Counted from the first letter of the stretch, positions 29,492-39,298 are shown. The stretch is DNA of 39,347 nucleotides from an uncultured Pseudomonadota bacterium (GCA_913057675.1 CAJXOL010000008.1:1-39347); one strand, 5' to 3'. Made by a program: numbers and translations. Notes: generated from the sequence alone by a model not told the origin.

Positions 29492-30925
29492 TTAAGGGCG
29501 TTGCGGGTTTTCGCTCCAAATCATTGGTGTGTAATGATCGCGAGCATTAGATAGATCTTTTAAATAAAGTGAAGGAACCATTTCCCAAGAAGCCTCTAGT
29601 AATGCATCTGTGAGCTTATCAGCGATTTCTGGATATTTATTTACGACATTTATTTCTTCTGAAGGGTCTCTTCCAATATCATAGAGTTCCCTTTGCGACG
29701 GGAGTGTACTCACTAAAATGAGTTTCCAATTGTCTCTTAAGATAGCGCCACCCAGTTCTGTCACGTTGAGTATTAGTGTTCTGCTTAAGAGTAATTTATT
29801 TTCAAAAAGTAGCGGTGAGATGCTAATGCCGTCTACCGGTTTGACCTGGTCGTTTTTGCCCATGGGAGCTCCAGCAATTTCAAGTAATGTCGTATACAGG
29901 TCAGAGACGTGGACGCGCTCTGTAGAAATTGTTGGTTTGATTTTTGCGGGCCAGGAGACTATGGCTGGGACACGCACACCACCTTCATACAGTGATCCAC
30001 TGCCCGAACGAAATGGACCATTGTCACTGACGGTTTTTTGACTATCACCATCCCCAGATAAATATTTTCGTTTGACTGAGCCACCACTATCACTATGAAA
30101 AACAATGACTGTATTTTGGCGAATGCCTTTTTTATCGAGTGCCGAGAGAATTTTGCCAACACCCGCGTCAATTTGCGCAACCATACCCAGATAGGTTTGT
30201 GTTACTTGATCCTCGAACTGGTTGAATTTTGTCACAAGGTGTTCGGGTGCTTGAAGTGGCATTCCGGGCGTTGGGAAGCTAATCATCATAAAAAGCGGTA
30301 TGGTCTGATCGTGCTGATCAATGATAGCTGCAGATTTTTCACTAATTAAGTCGGTTGCATATCCAAATTCCGTAATTTGTTTTTCATTTTCAAACCAGTC
30401 AGTTAGACCGATGGTGTTAATTTTTTTTAGGTGGTCTCCAGTCGGAGTGAGGCTACCATAGAAATAATCAAACCCTCTTTGTGTTGGAAGATGATTCCTT
30501 TGAGCGTGACCCAGCAACCAAGAACCAAGCATGGCCGTTCGATAGCCCGCTAGGTTTAACGCTTGGGGAAGTAGGCGTTCTCCCTCAGGAATACCATAGG
30601 TACTCCAAGATAAAATTGAATTTGTTTGGAGTCCAAATCGATAGGGATAGCGGCCAGTCAGAAGTGCTGCACGCGACGACGACGAATAAGGTAGCGTATA
30701 AAAACCTTCGAGACGTACCCCAGAGTCTGATAGGGCATCAATATTAGGTGTTGGGGCACGTCCCCCATGTATCCCCAGATCTTTCCATCCTAAGTCATTC
30801 GTCATGATGTAAATGATATGGGGCTTATCTCCTGCGGTCGCCCATCCAGGATAGCTGACGCAACTTATGCAACCAATAAATGTCACGACGACAAAGAAAA
30901 ACCGTATAAATGGATTGAATCTCAT
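29492..30925 (-). CDS. Sulfatase-fold (arylsulfatase-like) secreted protein with degenerate active site; predicted pseudoenzyme
   Basis: 477 aa with signal peptide; HIIYIMTNDLGWKDLGIHGG, FYTLPYSSSSRAALLTGRYP, QRGFDYFYG, NTVIVFHSDSGG, SLYEGGVRVPAIVSWPAKI. Confidence 0.92.
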   Translation of the reverse strand: MRFNPFIRFFFVVVTFIGCISCVSYPGWATAGDKPHIIYIMTNDLGWKDLGIHGGRAPTPNIDALSDSGVRLEGFYTLPYSSSSRAALLTGRYPYRFGLQTNSILSWSTYGIPEGERLLPQALNLAGYRTAMLGSWLLGHAQRNHLPTQRGFDYFYGSLTPTGDHLKKINTIGLTDWFENEKQITEFGYATDLISEKSAAIIDQHDQTIPLFMMISFPTPGMPLQAPEHLVTKFNQFEDQVTQTYLGMVAQIDAGVGKILSALDKKGIRQNTVIVFHSDSGGSVKRKYLSGDGDSQKTVSDNGPFRSGSGSLYEGGVRVPAIVSWPAKIKPTISTERVHVSDLYTTLLEIAGAPMGKNDQVKPVDGISISPLLFENKLLLSRTLILNVTELGGAILRDNWKLILVSTLPSQRELYDIGRDPSEEINVVNKYPEIADKLTDALLEASWEMVPSLYLKDLSNARDHYTPMIWSENPQRP

Positions 30926-31051
30926 AGCCTCAGTATATCTGATCGGTTAATGCAACGATATTTTCCATTATCGTTATCCTCAAGCTATTTATATATTGTT
31001 GTCTGCGAAGTTAGGCGACCCATTTAGGCTTGGTATACAATCAGTGTCATA

Positions 31052-32653
31052 ATGTCTATATCTGGCTCCTCAGAAATTAAGCAGTTGGTCTCAGCTGTAG
31101 CTCGCAAATTAAGACTTAGTCGTCTGATAAGCGAGATTGGATTTGTTGTGGCTGTGATATTTTTTGCCTTTGCAGCTTTATTGGTTTTATCGATCCCTTT
31201 TGAATTCGTTACATCTCCTTGGGCATTCGTTGGCTTTGGTATATTTACCCTAGGTTTGTTCGTGTATGTCTGGTTCAAGGCTTGGACAAGTGTTGATGCT
31301 CAGGATGCGGCACGATATCTTGATGAGAGAGCAGGGCTGAAAGATGAGGTATTGAGTGCACTTTGGTTTATAGATTCGACCGGAAAGCAGTCAAGTATTG
31401 GGGGGGGCGATTTTGTTGCCGCTCATCTTGAACGTGCTGTCGCGCGTATCCAACCAATTAAGGCAGATAAGATGGTGCCACTGCGTTTCCCCCAAAGCAG
31501 CAAATTTGCAGTTGTAGCGATCTTATTTTTCTCAGTTACTTGGGTAGGGACATCAAATGTCGTGATTGCCCACAGGGCAGATTTGGCCGTTCGAACTACG
31601 CTAAGTTCGGAGGGTGTGGACGCAGTTCCGAGACCAGTTTTTGATGGGCGGGAAGCGGTTGGTATTGAAGAAATTAATGATGCCCTCGAAGCGCTCCAGC
31701 GCGATGACATCACTTTTGAAGCAAAAAAAGAGGCGTTAAAAAAGGCCAGAGAAGTATTGGACCAAATCAATATGGACGCAGTTATGACGCGCGAAGGATT
31801 GTCTAAATTGTCAAAACTTCTTATAGATCAAAAGGGCTTTGAAGGCGTTGGAAGAGCTTTGGAGCAGGGCAATATTCAAGAAGCCTTAGTGCTACTTAAA
31901 GAAAAGCAAGAAGAGCTTGCCGCTTTATCCGATATGGATGGGCAACTTGGTATTGAGGAGCAACAAGCAGGGTCAACGGCCCGCAGCGAAGACATATCTT
32001 CGGGCGAGCTTGGAGACGCTGCACGTGATCTTATGAATGAGGTTGGGCGACCAGACCCACGAAACATTACACGGTTAATCGAAAATTTAGAGCAAGCACA
32101 GCAGGATATGGAGTCTCAAGAAAGAGCGAATACAGCTGCATCTAGAATGGAGAGCGCGGGTGAGCGTATTGGGCTGGCCCAAACCGGTGCTGCGGATTAT
32201 GGCGGTAGATCAGCCACATCCGACCAAGCAGAAGCGGGCAATGGGACACCATCACCTGACGCTGGAAATAACGATATGGCGGGCGGCTCGCTTTTTCGTC
32301 AAGGCTCAGTGACTGCTAGCGAAGAAGACCAAGGGGATGATGGGAGCTCAACTGGGGCACCCGAAGGGCACGCTGCAGCATTAGCGTTGGAAGGCCGAAT
32401 GACGCAACGTTTGGATGCGGTTTTACGTCTAGAAAAAACTCAAGTTAAAGGGGATGATAGTGTTGAAGGTGAGGAGTCGGCTTGGGAGTTTCAAGCGAGC
32501 AAGAAAGGAAAAGCTCGAACCGAAATCGTCCAAGGAATAGATTCTGTCACTTATGATGACTCAGATGTACTTAACAGTGAATTTGTTTCTGTAGAGCAAA
32601 GACAAGCAGTGCAACAATATTTTTTAGAAATTCATGAAGGAAATAAGAGATGA
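31052..32653 (+). CDS. DUF4175-like membrane protein, first gene of MoxR/VWA operon
   Basis: Two N-terminal TM helices, YLDERAGLKDEVLSALWF, coiled/low-complexity C-terminus; overlaps the downstream MoxR gene by 4 nt. Confidence 0.6.
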   Translation: MSISGSSEIKQLVSAVARKLRLSRLISEIGFVVAVIFFAFAALLVLSIPFEFVTSPWAFVGFGIFTLGLFVYVWFKAWTSVDAQDAARYLDERAGLKDEVLSALWFIDSTGKQSSIGGGDFVAAHLERAVARIQPIKADKMVPLRFPQSSKFAVVAILFFSVTWVGTSNVVIAHRADLAVRTTLSSEGVDAVPRPVFDGREAVGIEEINDALEALQRDDITFEAKKEALKKAREVLDQINMDAVMTREGLSKLSKLLIDQKGFEGVGRALEQGNIQEALVLLKEKQEELAALSDMDGQLGIEEQQAGSTARSEDISSGELGDAARDLMNEVGRPDPRNITRLIENLEQAQQDMESQERANTAASRMESAGERIGLAQTGAADYGGRSATSDQAEAGNGTPSPDAGNNDMAGGSLFRQGSVTASEEDQGDDGSSTGAPEGHAAALALEGRMTQRLDAVLRLEKTQVKGDDSVEGEESAWEFQASKKGKARTEIVQGIDSVTYDDSDVLNSEFVSVEQRQAVQQYFLEIHEGNKR

Positions 32654-33645
32654 CGTCAAGCGTGGAACAACAGGTAAAAGTTTTTCAGGATCGTTTCTCT
32701 CAGGTGGTTGATGAGGTCTCGAAAGTTATTGTTGGTAATGGAGATGTGATTTCAAATGTCTTGACGTGTTTGCTGGTTCGCGGGCATGTGTTACTCGAGG
32801 GTATTCCCGGAGTAGGTAAGACGAAGCTCGTGCAAACGCTATCGGATGCTACTGATCTTGGCTTTTCCCGAATACAATTTACGCCTGACTTGATGCCTGG
32901 TGACATCATCGGTTCCAACGTCGTAAGAGAAACTGATGACGGTAAAAAATCGTTTGAATTTCAGAGAGGCCCCGTGTTTACAAACATCCTGCTTGCAGAT
33001 GAAATCAATAGAGCAACACCCAAAACACAGTCTGCCCTTTTGGAGGCGATGCAGGAAAATAGTGTCTCAGCCGGCGGTTCGACGCACAAACTTGATCAGC
33101 CGTTCTTTGTTCTCGCGACCCAAAACCCAATCGAGATGGAAGGCACCTATCCATTGCCTGAAGCACAAATGGATCGATTTTTATTTAAGTTGAGATTGGA
33201 TTTTCCCGAGGCAGCAGATTTGTTAACAATTGTTGAACGTACCACACAACAAGATGACTTGACTGCATCACACGTTCTCAGCAAAGCTGAGATATTGGAA
33301 ATGAGGGAAACAGCACGTGCAGTTGCTGTTGCTCAGCCGGTTATGCAGTATGCAATAGCTCTTGCGCTTGCGACTCATCCTGAAAGTAGCGAAGGACATG
33401 ATTTAGCTAAGCGATATGTTCGATTTGGTTCGAGTCCTCGAGGCGTGCAGTCATTGATTTTGGGTGCGAAAGTAAATGCGCTGCTCAATGATCGGTTTTA
33501 TGTGAGTGTTGAAGATGTCAAAGCGGTTGTGATGCCAGCATTAAGACATCGCGTTCTGATTAACTTTGAAGCTGAGGCGGAGAAAGTAGACTCTGACCAC
33601 ATTCTTGAGGAAATTGTTCGCTGTGTTGCATTACCTAAAACGTAA
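32650..33645 (+). CDS. MoxR family AAA+ ATPase
   Basis: LLEGIPGVGKTKLVQTLS, FTPDLMPGDIIGSNV, LLADEINRATPKTQSALLEAMQE, FVLATQNPIEMEGTYPLPEAQMDRFLFKL. Confidence 0.97.
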   Translation: MTSSVEQQVKVFQDRFSQVVDEVSKVIVGNGDVISNVLTCLLVRGHVLLEGIPGVGKTKLVQTLSDATDLGFSRIQFTPDLMPGDIIGSNVVRETDDGKKSFEFQRGPVFTNILLADEINRATPKTQSALLEAMQENSVSAGGSTHKLDQPFFVLATQNPIEMEGTYPLPEAQMDRFLFKLRLDFPEAADLLTIVERTTQQDDLTASHVLSKAEILEMRETARAVAVAQPVMQYAIALALATHPESSEGHDLAKRYVRFGSSPRGVQSLILGAKVNALLNDRFYVSVEDVKAVVMPALRHRVLINFEAEAEKVDSDHILEEIVRCVALPKT

Positions 33646-33700
33646 ACGTCAGTGCTCAAATACTTTAAACACGGCTTCTACTAAAGACTAGTGAAGATGT

Positions 33701-34579
33701 ATGTCGACTCTTCTAAGTAAGGAATTTCTGCGTCGTTTAGACGGCATTTCATTGCTACTTCGCCGGCCGGTGGCGGGGCACTTGCGCGGGCAACATAGAT
33801 CACGTCGAACTGGTTTTGGCATGATCTTTGCTGATTATCGACCTTATTCTTCTGGTGATGATACTCGGAACCTCGATTGGGCTACTTACATGCGCTTGGA
33901 TCGCTTGGTACTTCGTATGTTTGAGGAAGAGGCTGACACGCCGATATATATACTTATTGACAATAGTGCATCAATGGGTGGTGCGGAGTCAGAAAAGCTG
34001 AAAGTGGCCAAAAAATTTGCTGCAGTTTTGGCTTATGTAGGACTTCTAAATCATGATCGTGTGAGCTTAATTTCATTTTCTGACGGTGTGCTGAAAGAGA
34101 TGCCGGGGCGACGTGGTAAGAACCAAATGTGGCGCGCAATACATTTTCTTGATTCTTTGAAAAATGAAGGCCGAACAAATTTGGCCAATACTTTTCGGCG
34201 ATTTTTTGGAACTGGCCGGACCCGAGGTCTAGTATTCGTGATTTCAGATTTTTTGTTTGAGCAAACATTGGAAGATAGTTTTCGCCCGCTTACTCAACAC
34301 GGACATGATGTTTTTGCTGGACACATTATTGACCCGGAGGAAGAAAGTCCCAGTTTGAATGGGCAAGTTGTTTTGGTCGATTCAGAAACGCGCGAATCGC
34401 TAAACGCTCAAGTGACAGAAACGATGCTGGCAAACTATCGAGCGGAATTCAATAAGTACCGAACGAAGACAGAGCAGTTTTTTAAGCACGCAGGATGGAA
34501 CTATGTGCCTATAAGAACAGACGGAAATTTTGAAGCTTCTGTTCTCGCCGCTCTAAAGGGCGAAGGTATCTTTAGATGA
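33701..34579 (+). CDS. DUF58 domain-containing protein
   Basis: RSRRTGFGMIFADYRPYSSGDDTRNLDWATYMRLDRLVLRMFEEEADTPIYILIDNSASM. Confidence 0.95.
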   Translation: MSTLLSKEFLRRLDGISLLLRRPVAGHLRGQHRSRRTGFGMIFADYRPYSSGDDTRNLDWATYMRLDRLVLRMFEEEADTPIYILIDNSASMGGAESEKLKVAKKFAAVLAYVGLLNHDRVSLISFSDGVLKEMPGRRGKNQMWRAIHFLDSLKNEGRTNLANTFRRFFGTGRTRGLVFVISDFLFEQTLEDSFRPLTQHGHDVFAGHIIDPEEESPSLNGQVVLVDSETRESLNAQVTETMLANYRAEFNKYRTKTEQFFKHAGWNYVPIRTDGNFEASVLAALKGEGIFR

Positions 34580-36366
34580 TGAATTTCTTCACATCCAGCC
34601 CTTTGTTCTCGCTCTTGTTAGTTGGATTGATCGGTACGGTGATCCTGCTCTATCTTTTGCGGCCTCCAGTGCTCAATCGATTGATATCATCTAATCTGAT
34701 TTGGAAGCGAGTGATTGGTTCTTCTCCTTTGATTAGTGAGCGTTGGCAGTGGTGGTTGTCCCTTTTGTTAGCTTTGTTGATTACGATTTTCTTGTTGTCA
34801 TCTGCGTTACGTCCTTCGGTTGATGGCCAGGCCGACGACAGAACATTGATCATTCTTGATAACTCTCCCTCTATGGAGGCTTTGACGCAGAGTGGACTCA
34901 GTCGCTACAGTGTTGCTAAAGATTCTGTTATGAAACTTTTGGCGTCTCTATCGAAAGATGTTCAAGTCATGCTGGTTGACACACAACGGCAAATCACCAC
35001 ACCCTCATTTAGTTCGGTTCCAGAAGCTTTTCAAATTCTAGAGCAACTTAAAATCGGCACGAGTCTTGAGGCTCTAGTCCCATCTCAGGTGGCTACAGTC
35101 GATGCTTCGAAAAAATTCATTTTTACGGATGGTGTCTTGATTGGTAGTGCCCCTGAGGGCTTTACTCTTGTCTCGGTGTTTCAATTAGCTCCTAATGTAG
35201 GGATCACCCGATTATCGTTTGCCACTGTTCCTGGGGATACACAAAGGAGGCAGGCATTCGTTGAGGTTGTGAATGCTGGGGGCGATTCGCAACTTGTTGA
35301 GATAGAATTGGCTCAGTCTCAGTCCCTAAATCTAACGAGACGAGTCGATGTAGGTCCTTATGAGAAAGTAACCCACATATTTGATGCTACGAAGTTTGAT
35401 AGTGGCCCGGTAAAGGCGGCTGTGTTCTCTAGCACTGACAGGTTTAAGGCGGACGATACCGCTTTTGGATACATCACCGAGAAGAAGCAAGTTCGGGTGG
35501 GGTTTGTTGCGAACACGCAGGAGTCGAAGTTACTAACTTTACTCAGCTTAATGCCGCGTGTGTCTGTGAACGCACTAACACCGGCCGAGTATGATGCTCT
35601 TAAGCCTGCGGAGATGAGTTTTGATGCATTGGTATTTGATGGCGTTCCAGCTGAGCGTAAACCTATTGTTCCGTCTATTTTCTTTGGCGTTGATTCGCCT
35701 ACTTGGTTGGATATTACTGTCACGCCAATTCGCAGTTCACAATTGGCAGTCAAAAAAAATACCGCACACCCTATTCTTCGAAATATATCTATGTCAGATC
35801 TGTTGTTAGAGACTGCGTTCGTTTTTGGCGCTAGTGATTTAGCGGATACCTTGCTTGAAGCTGAGAGTGGTGAAATTGTGGCAGTTGCTGTACCCGGTTC
35901 AGTTAAAAATATTTTACTTGGATTCGATCTTGATAAATCTAATCTTACATTTCTTGCGGATTTTCCAATTCTCCTCTCGAATTCAATTGCTTGGTTAGTT
36001 GATGGCGCTCCGATTTTAAGTGTTAATCCGGGAGTTGTGAAGCTTCCGGGAGATGTGACAAAGGTTTATCGTATCGATGGTGTCGATATACCCCTTTGGT
36101 TTGCTGATGGAAAGGCATATTTCCACACTCAGGAGACGGGGTTGTACACAGCGTTTACGTCCAATGGCCCTTTAAGGGTTTCGGTCAGTCAGTTGGATCG
36201 TCGTTTTAGCGATATTAACGCTTCAAAGTTGCCGACTCTTGGGTCTTCTCAAGACATTGTGAATCCGGGATTGAGAGGATATTCGTTTGCATTTCTGGCT
36301 GGCGCTTTGACCCTTATTTTATTGATGCTCGATTGGTACTTGTACCACCGGCGTATTACCCAGTGA
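34576..36366 (+). CDS. BatA-type N-terminal domain plus VWA-containing membrane protein
   Basis: N-terminal TM pair (SPLFSLLLVGLIGTVILLYLLRPP), VWA MIDAS-like TLIILDNSPSMEAL, C-terminal TM; 4-nt overlap with DUF58 gene. Confidence 0.88.
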   Translation: MMNFFTSSPLFSLLLVGLIGTVILLYLLRPPVLNRLISSNLIWKRVIGSSPLISERWQWWLSLLLALLITIFLLSSALRPSVDGQADDRTLIILDNSPSMEALTQSGLSRYSVAKDSVMKLLASLSKDVQVMLVDTQRQITTPSFSSVPEAFQILEQLKIGTSLEALVPSQVATVDASKKFIFTDGVLIGSAPEGFTLVSVFQLAPNVGITRLSFATVPGDTQRRQAFVEVVNAGGDSQLVEIELAQSQSLNLTRRVDVGPYEKVTHIFDATKFDSGPVKAAVFSSTDRFKADDTAFGYITEKKQVRVGFVANTQESKLLTLLSLMPRVSVNALTPAEYDALKPAEMSFDALVFDGVPAERKPIVPSIFFGVDSPTWLDITVTPIRSSQLAVKKNTAHPILRNISMSDLLLETAFVFGASDLADTLLEAESGEIVAVAVPGSVKNILLGFDLDKSNLTFLADFPILLSNSIAWLVDGAPILSVNPGVVKLPGDVTKVYRIDGVDIPLWFADGKAYFHTQETGLYTAFTSNGPLRVSVSQLDRRFSDINASKLPTLGSSQDIVNPGLRGYSFAFLAGALTLILLMLDWYLYHRRITQ

Positions 36367-36370
36367 AAAT

Positions 36371-38950
36371 GTGGTTCCTATGTTGAGTATTGAAAATCCA
36401 CACGCACTCTGGTTGATAGTAGGCTTGCCATTGATTTGGTGGATGGCTTTAAACACAAAGACGGCTCTTGGGCGTCGACATCTCCGATTGGCCAGTGGCC
36501 TTCGTGGGTTGGCGGTTTTAGCCATAATTGTAGGTTTGGCTCAGCCAATCGTTCGATATGCTAGTCAGGACGTGTCCGTAATCTATGCGGTTGATGTGTC
36601 ACGAAGTGTTGCTACGGAGTTCATAGGCAAAGCACTTAATTGGATTGATGCAGTAGAAGAACGGCATGACCCTGCGCTCTCCAAGATTGTGATTTTTGGG
36701 AAAAACCGCGCTGTCGTCTCTTCGACTCAGGAAGCAAGAGCCATAACCATTGCTGACTTTGGTTCAGACGCCCCGTTGAACGACTCCGAATACGTAGAGC
36801 AATCGGGTACTAATCTTCAAGATGCTATCGACGAGTCGCTTGCTTTACTGGATTCTGATTCTATTAAGAGGGTGGTTTTGTTTTCAGATGGCAATCAGAC
36901 GACAGGCTCGTTATTAGATTTAGTTCAATCTGCTCAAAGGTCTGATGTGCGTATTTTCCCCATGGTTGCTGAGTCTGCTCAGGTGGAAGATGCATGGATT
37001 AGCAACGTAAAATTGCCTGATCGACTCAGGGAATTTGAGCCTACGACTGCGTTGATCAATGTGTATAGTCCCAAAAAAGCCACTATTGAGGTCTCGATTT
37101 CAACTAATGGTCGATTAATTTCAACTCAAGTGTATCCGGTCGATCGTGGCTTCAATGATATGCAAATGAATATTAATTTTTCAGAGTCAGGATTGATACC
37201 TTTGGACATCTCAATCAATGTTGAAAATGATCCCTACCTTGAGAATAATCGTTCTCGAATGAGTGCGTGGGTTGAGAAAAAAGCTAGGGTGCTGTATCTG
37301 GAGGGCGTATCAGAATCTGCATCGTATTTGAGTGAGGCCTTGTCTGAGGAGGGCTTTGAGGTAGTTGTTCAGAACCGCATTCCTAAATATGATGAGTTGA
37401 AGTCGTATGATGCTCTGATACTCTCCGATATGTTGGCTCAAGAGATCTCCTCGAATTCTATGAAAGATATTAAGCGGTATGTTAAAGATTACGGTGGAGG
37501 GCTGATTTTTGCGGGAGGTGAAAACACATTTGGAGATGATGGATATTCCAATTCCGTTATTGAAGATTTGTTGCCTGCCAGTTTTCAAGCGCAGGAAAAA
37601 CGTAAAGATATTGCCCTTGTGATTGCAATTGACCGGTCATACAGTATGAAAGGTCGCAAGATTGAATACGCAAAAGAGGCTGCTCGGGCTTCTCTAGATT
37701 TGCTCGAAGAGCAGCATTACTTTGGTGTTGTTGCTTTTGATTCCCAGCCTTACGTCCCGGTGCCTGTTGAGACGGTCAAGTCCAAACGTAAGGCGGAGGC
37801 GCTTATTAGTCGTATTCAGGCGAGTGGGCAAACTAATATATACCCAGCGTTAGGCATCGTTTACCGGTTGCTCAAAGATCTTGAGGTCCCTACGAAGCAT
37901 GTCATTCTCCTATCAGATGGCGATACTGCCCCAGCAGAGTATGAGCGCTTGGTTCAAAGAATGAAGGATAGCAATATCGTGATCTCAACTGTGACGATTG
38001 GCGAAGGTGGAAATCCGGGTTTGATGCGGCAATTATCAGACTGGGGTGGAGGGCGGAATTATTTGGCGCTTTCCGCGGAATCGATTCCGCAGATTTTCAC
38101 GGAGGAGACGAAGAAGGTTGTGGGTACCAGCCTTGTAGAAGAGCCAACCCTGACAGTGATAAAACAAGAAATCGGGTCTTTATCCGGTATAGATTTACGA
38201 GCGGCTCCGCCGCTTAAGGGTCACATTGCCGTCAAGCCTAAAGATACCGCGGAGACAATATTGGTGACGCAACAGGGCGCGCCTTTATTAACGCGTTGGC
38301 AGTATGGTTTGGGGAAGACAATGTTTTTTACGTCGGACGTAAAAAACCGCTGGTCTGCTGATTGGGTTCAGTGGGCCGGCTATGGAAAATTTTGGTCACA
38401 ACTCACGCGCGATGTTCTGAGGCAGTTAGGTTCTACGACCGTGTTTTTCGATGGTGAGCGACAAGAAGGCGCAGCTATCTTTAATTTAATGTTACTTACG
38501 GAGGGGGGTAATTTTAGGAATGGTCTTGTTCCCGAGTTGAGCCTCAGCATTGGGCAGGAAGTTCGGACAGCTAACATGTCGCAAATTGCTCCGGGCCAAT
38601 ATCAATTACTAGTGCCATTCAAGGATCAGCAGCCAATTTCAGCGACGCTGTTAGCGAAGAGTGCTATCTCTGATGAGATTGTCGATATGGCTGGGTCAAG
38701 ATCTGTTTTCCCTGGGTTCCCTGCCGAATATCGCTTCTCAGGCCCGAATCTAGATTTATTATCGGCGGTTGCTTTGTCAACGGGGGGGCTGCTGGATGCG
38801 CGGGCTGAGGAAGTTTTTTCGCCTGCAACGGATGCAGCACATAAGCGTTTTGCATTGTGGCCTATCTTGATGATTTTGGCGCTGATCGCATATCTGGTTG
38901 ATATCTTTGTGCGCCGCTCTTCACTAGCTTGGGAACATTTATCCGACTAG
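36371..38950 (+). CDS. Large membrane protein with two VWA domains flanking a GATase1-like segment
   Basis: VSVIYAVDVSRSV (VWA1), YDALILSDMLAQEISSNSMKDIKRYVKDYGGGLIFAGGENTFGDDGY (GATase1-like), DIALVIAIDRSYSMKGRKIEYAKEA (VWA2), C-terminal TM. Start GTG 36371 or ATG 36380. Confidence 0.9.
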   Translation: MVPMLSIENPHALWLIVGLPLIWWMALNTKTALGRRHLRLASGLRGLAVLAIIVGLAQPIVRYASQDVSVIYAVDVSRSVATEFIGKALNWIDAVEERHDPALSKIVIFGKNRAVVSSTQEARAITIADFGSDAPLNDSEYVEQSGTNLQDAIDESLALLDSDSIKRVVLFSDGNQTTGSLLDLVQSAQRSDVRIFPMVAESAQVEDAWISNVKLPDRLREFEPTTALINVYSPKKATIEVSISTNGRLISTQVYPVDRGFNDMQMNINFSESGLIPLDISINVENDPYLENNRSRMSAWVEKKARVLYLEGVSESASYLSEALSEEGFEVVVQNRIPKYDELKSYDALILSDMLAQEISSNSMKDIKRYVKDYGGGLIFAGGENTFGDDGYSNSVIEDLLPASFQAQEKRKDIALVIAIDRSYSMKGRKIEYAKEAARASLDLLEEQHYFGVVAFDSQPYVPVPVETVKSKRKAEALISRIQASGQTNIYPALGIVYRLLKDLEVPTKHVILLSDGDTAPAEYERLVQRMKDSNIVISTVTIGEGGNPGLMRQLSDWGGGRNYLALSAESIPQIFTEETKKVVGTSLVEEPTLTVIKQEIGSLSGIDLRAAPPLKGHIAVKPKDTAETILVTQQGAPLLTRWQYGLGKTMFFTSDVKNRWSADWVQWAGYGKFWSQLTRDVLRQLGSTTVFFDGERQEGAAIFNLMLLTEGGNFRNGLVPELSLSIGQEVRTANMSQIAPGQYQLLVPFKDQQPISATLLAKSAISDEIVDMAGSRSVFPGFPAEYRFSGPNLDLLSAVALSTGGLLDARAEEVFSPATDAAHKRFALWPILMILALIAYLVDIFVRRSSLAWEHLSD

Positions 38951-39025
38951 TTCCAGTGCTTGCCTTTCTCTTGTCTAGAGGCTATGTTACTTCTACCTTT
39001 TTGACTTAACCATTTGGATTGATTG

Positions 39026-39298
39026 ATGCGTGAGCCGCATGAATTAGAGCCAAAACTGCTTGGGGTTGGCATGTTTCTTTTTCGTGGTTTATTGCTTTTC
39101 AGTTTCGTAGTTGCATTTTCAGCTCAGGCTAATGTGACGGATGGCCAACGTGCGTACGAAGCAGAAAATTACATTGTCGCCTTTAGTATTTTTCAAAAAT
39201 CGGCTATTAACGGGGATCCACAAGGGCAATTTTATCTTGGTGAGTGTTACTTTAATGGGCGAGGAGTGCCTCAAGACTTCACTTTAGCAGTGAAGTGG
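39026..39298 (+). CDS. Sel1/TPR-like repeat protein, 3' truncated at adapter junction
   Basis: Signal peptide, then GQRAYEAENYIVAFSIFQKSAINGDPQGQFYLGECYFNGRGVPQDFTLAVKW (Sel1 repeat); remainder of the listed ORF (SLIHI) is adapter. Confidence 0.85.

Noticed and set aside
31052-38950. MoxR-VWA conflict/defence ternary system
   Set aside because: No effector, nuclease or peptidase module; architecture fits the housekeeping-type MoxR/DUF58/BatA clusters better.
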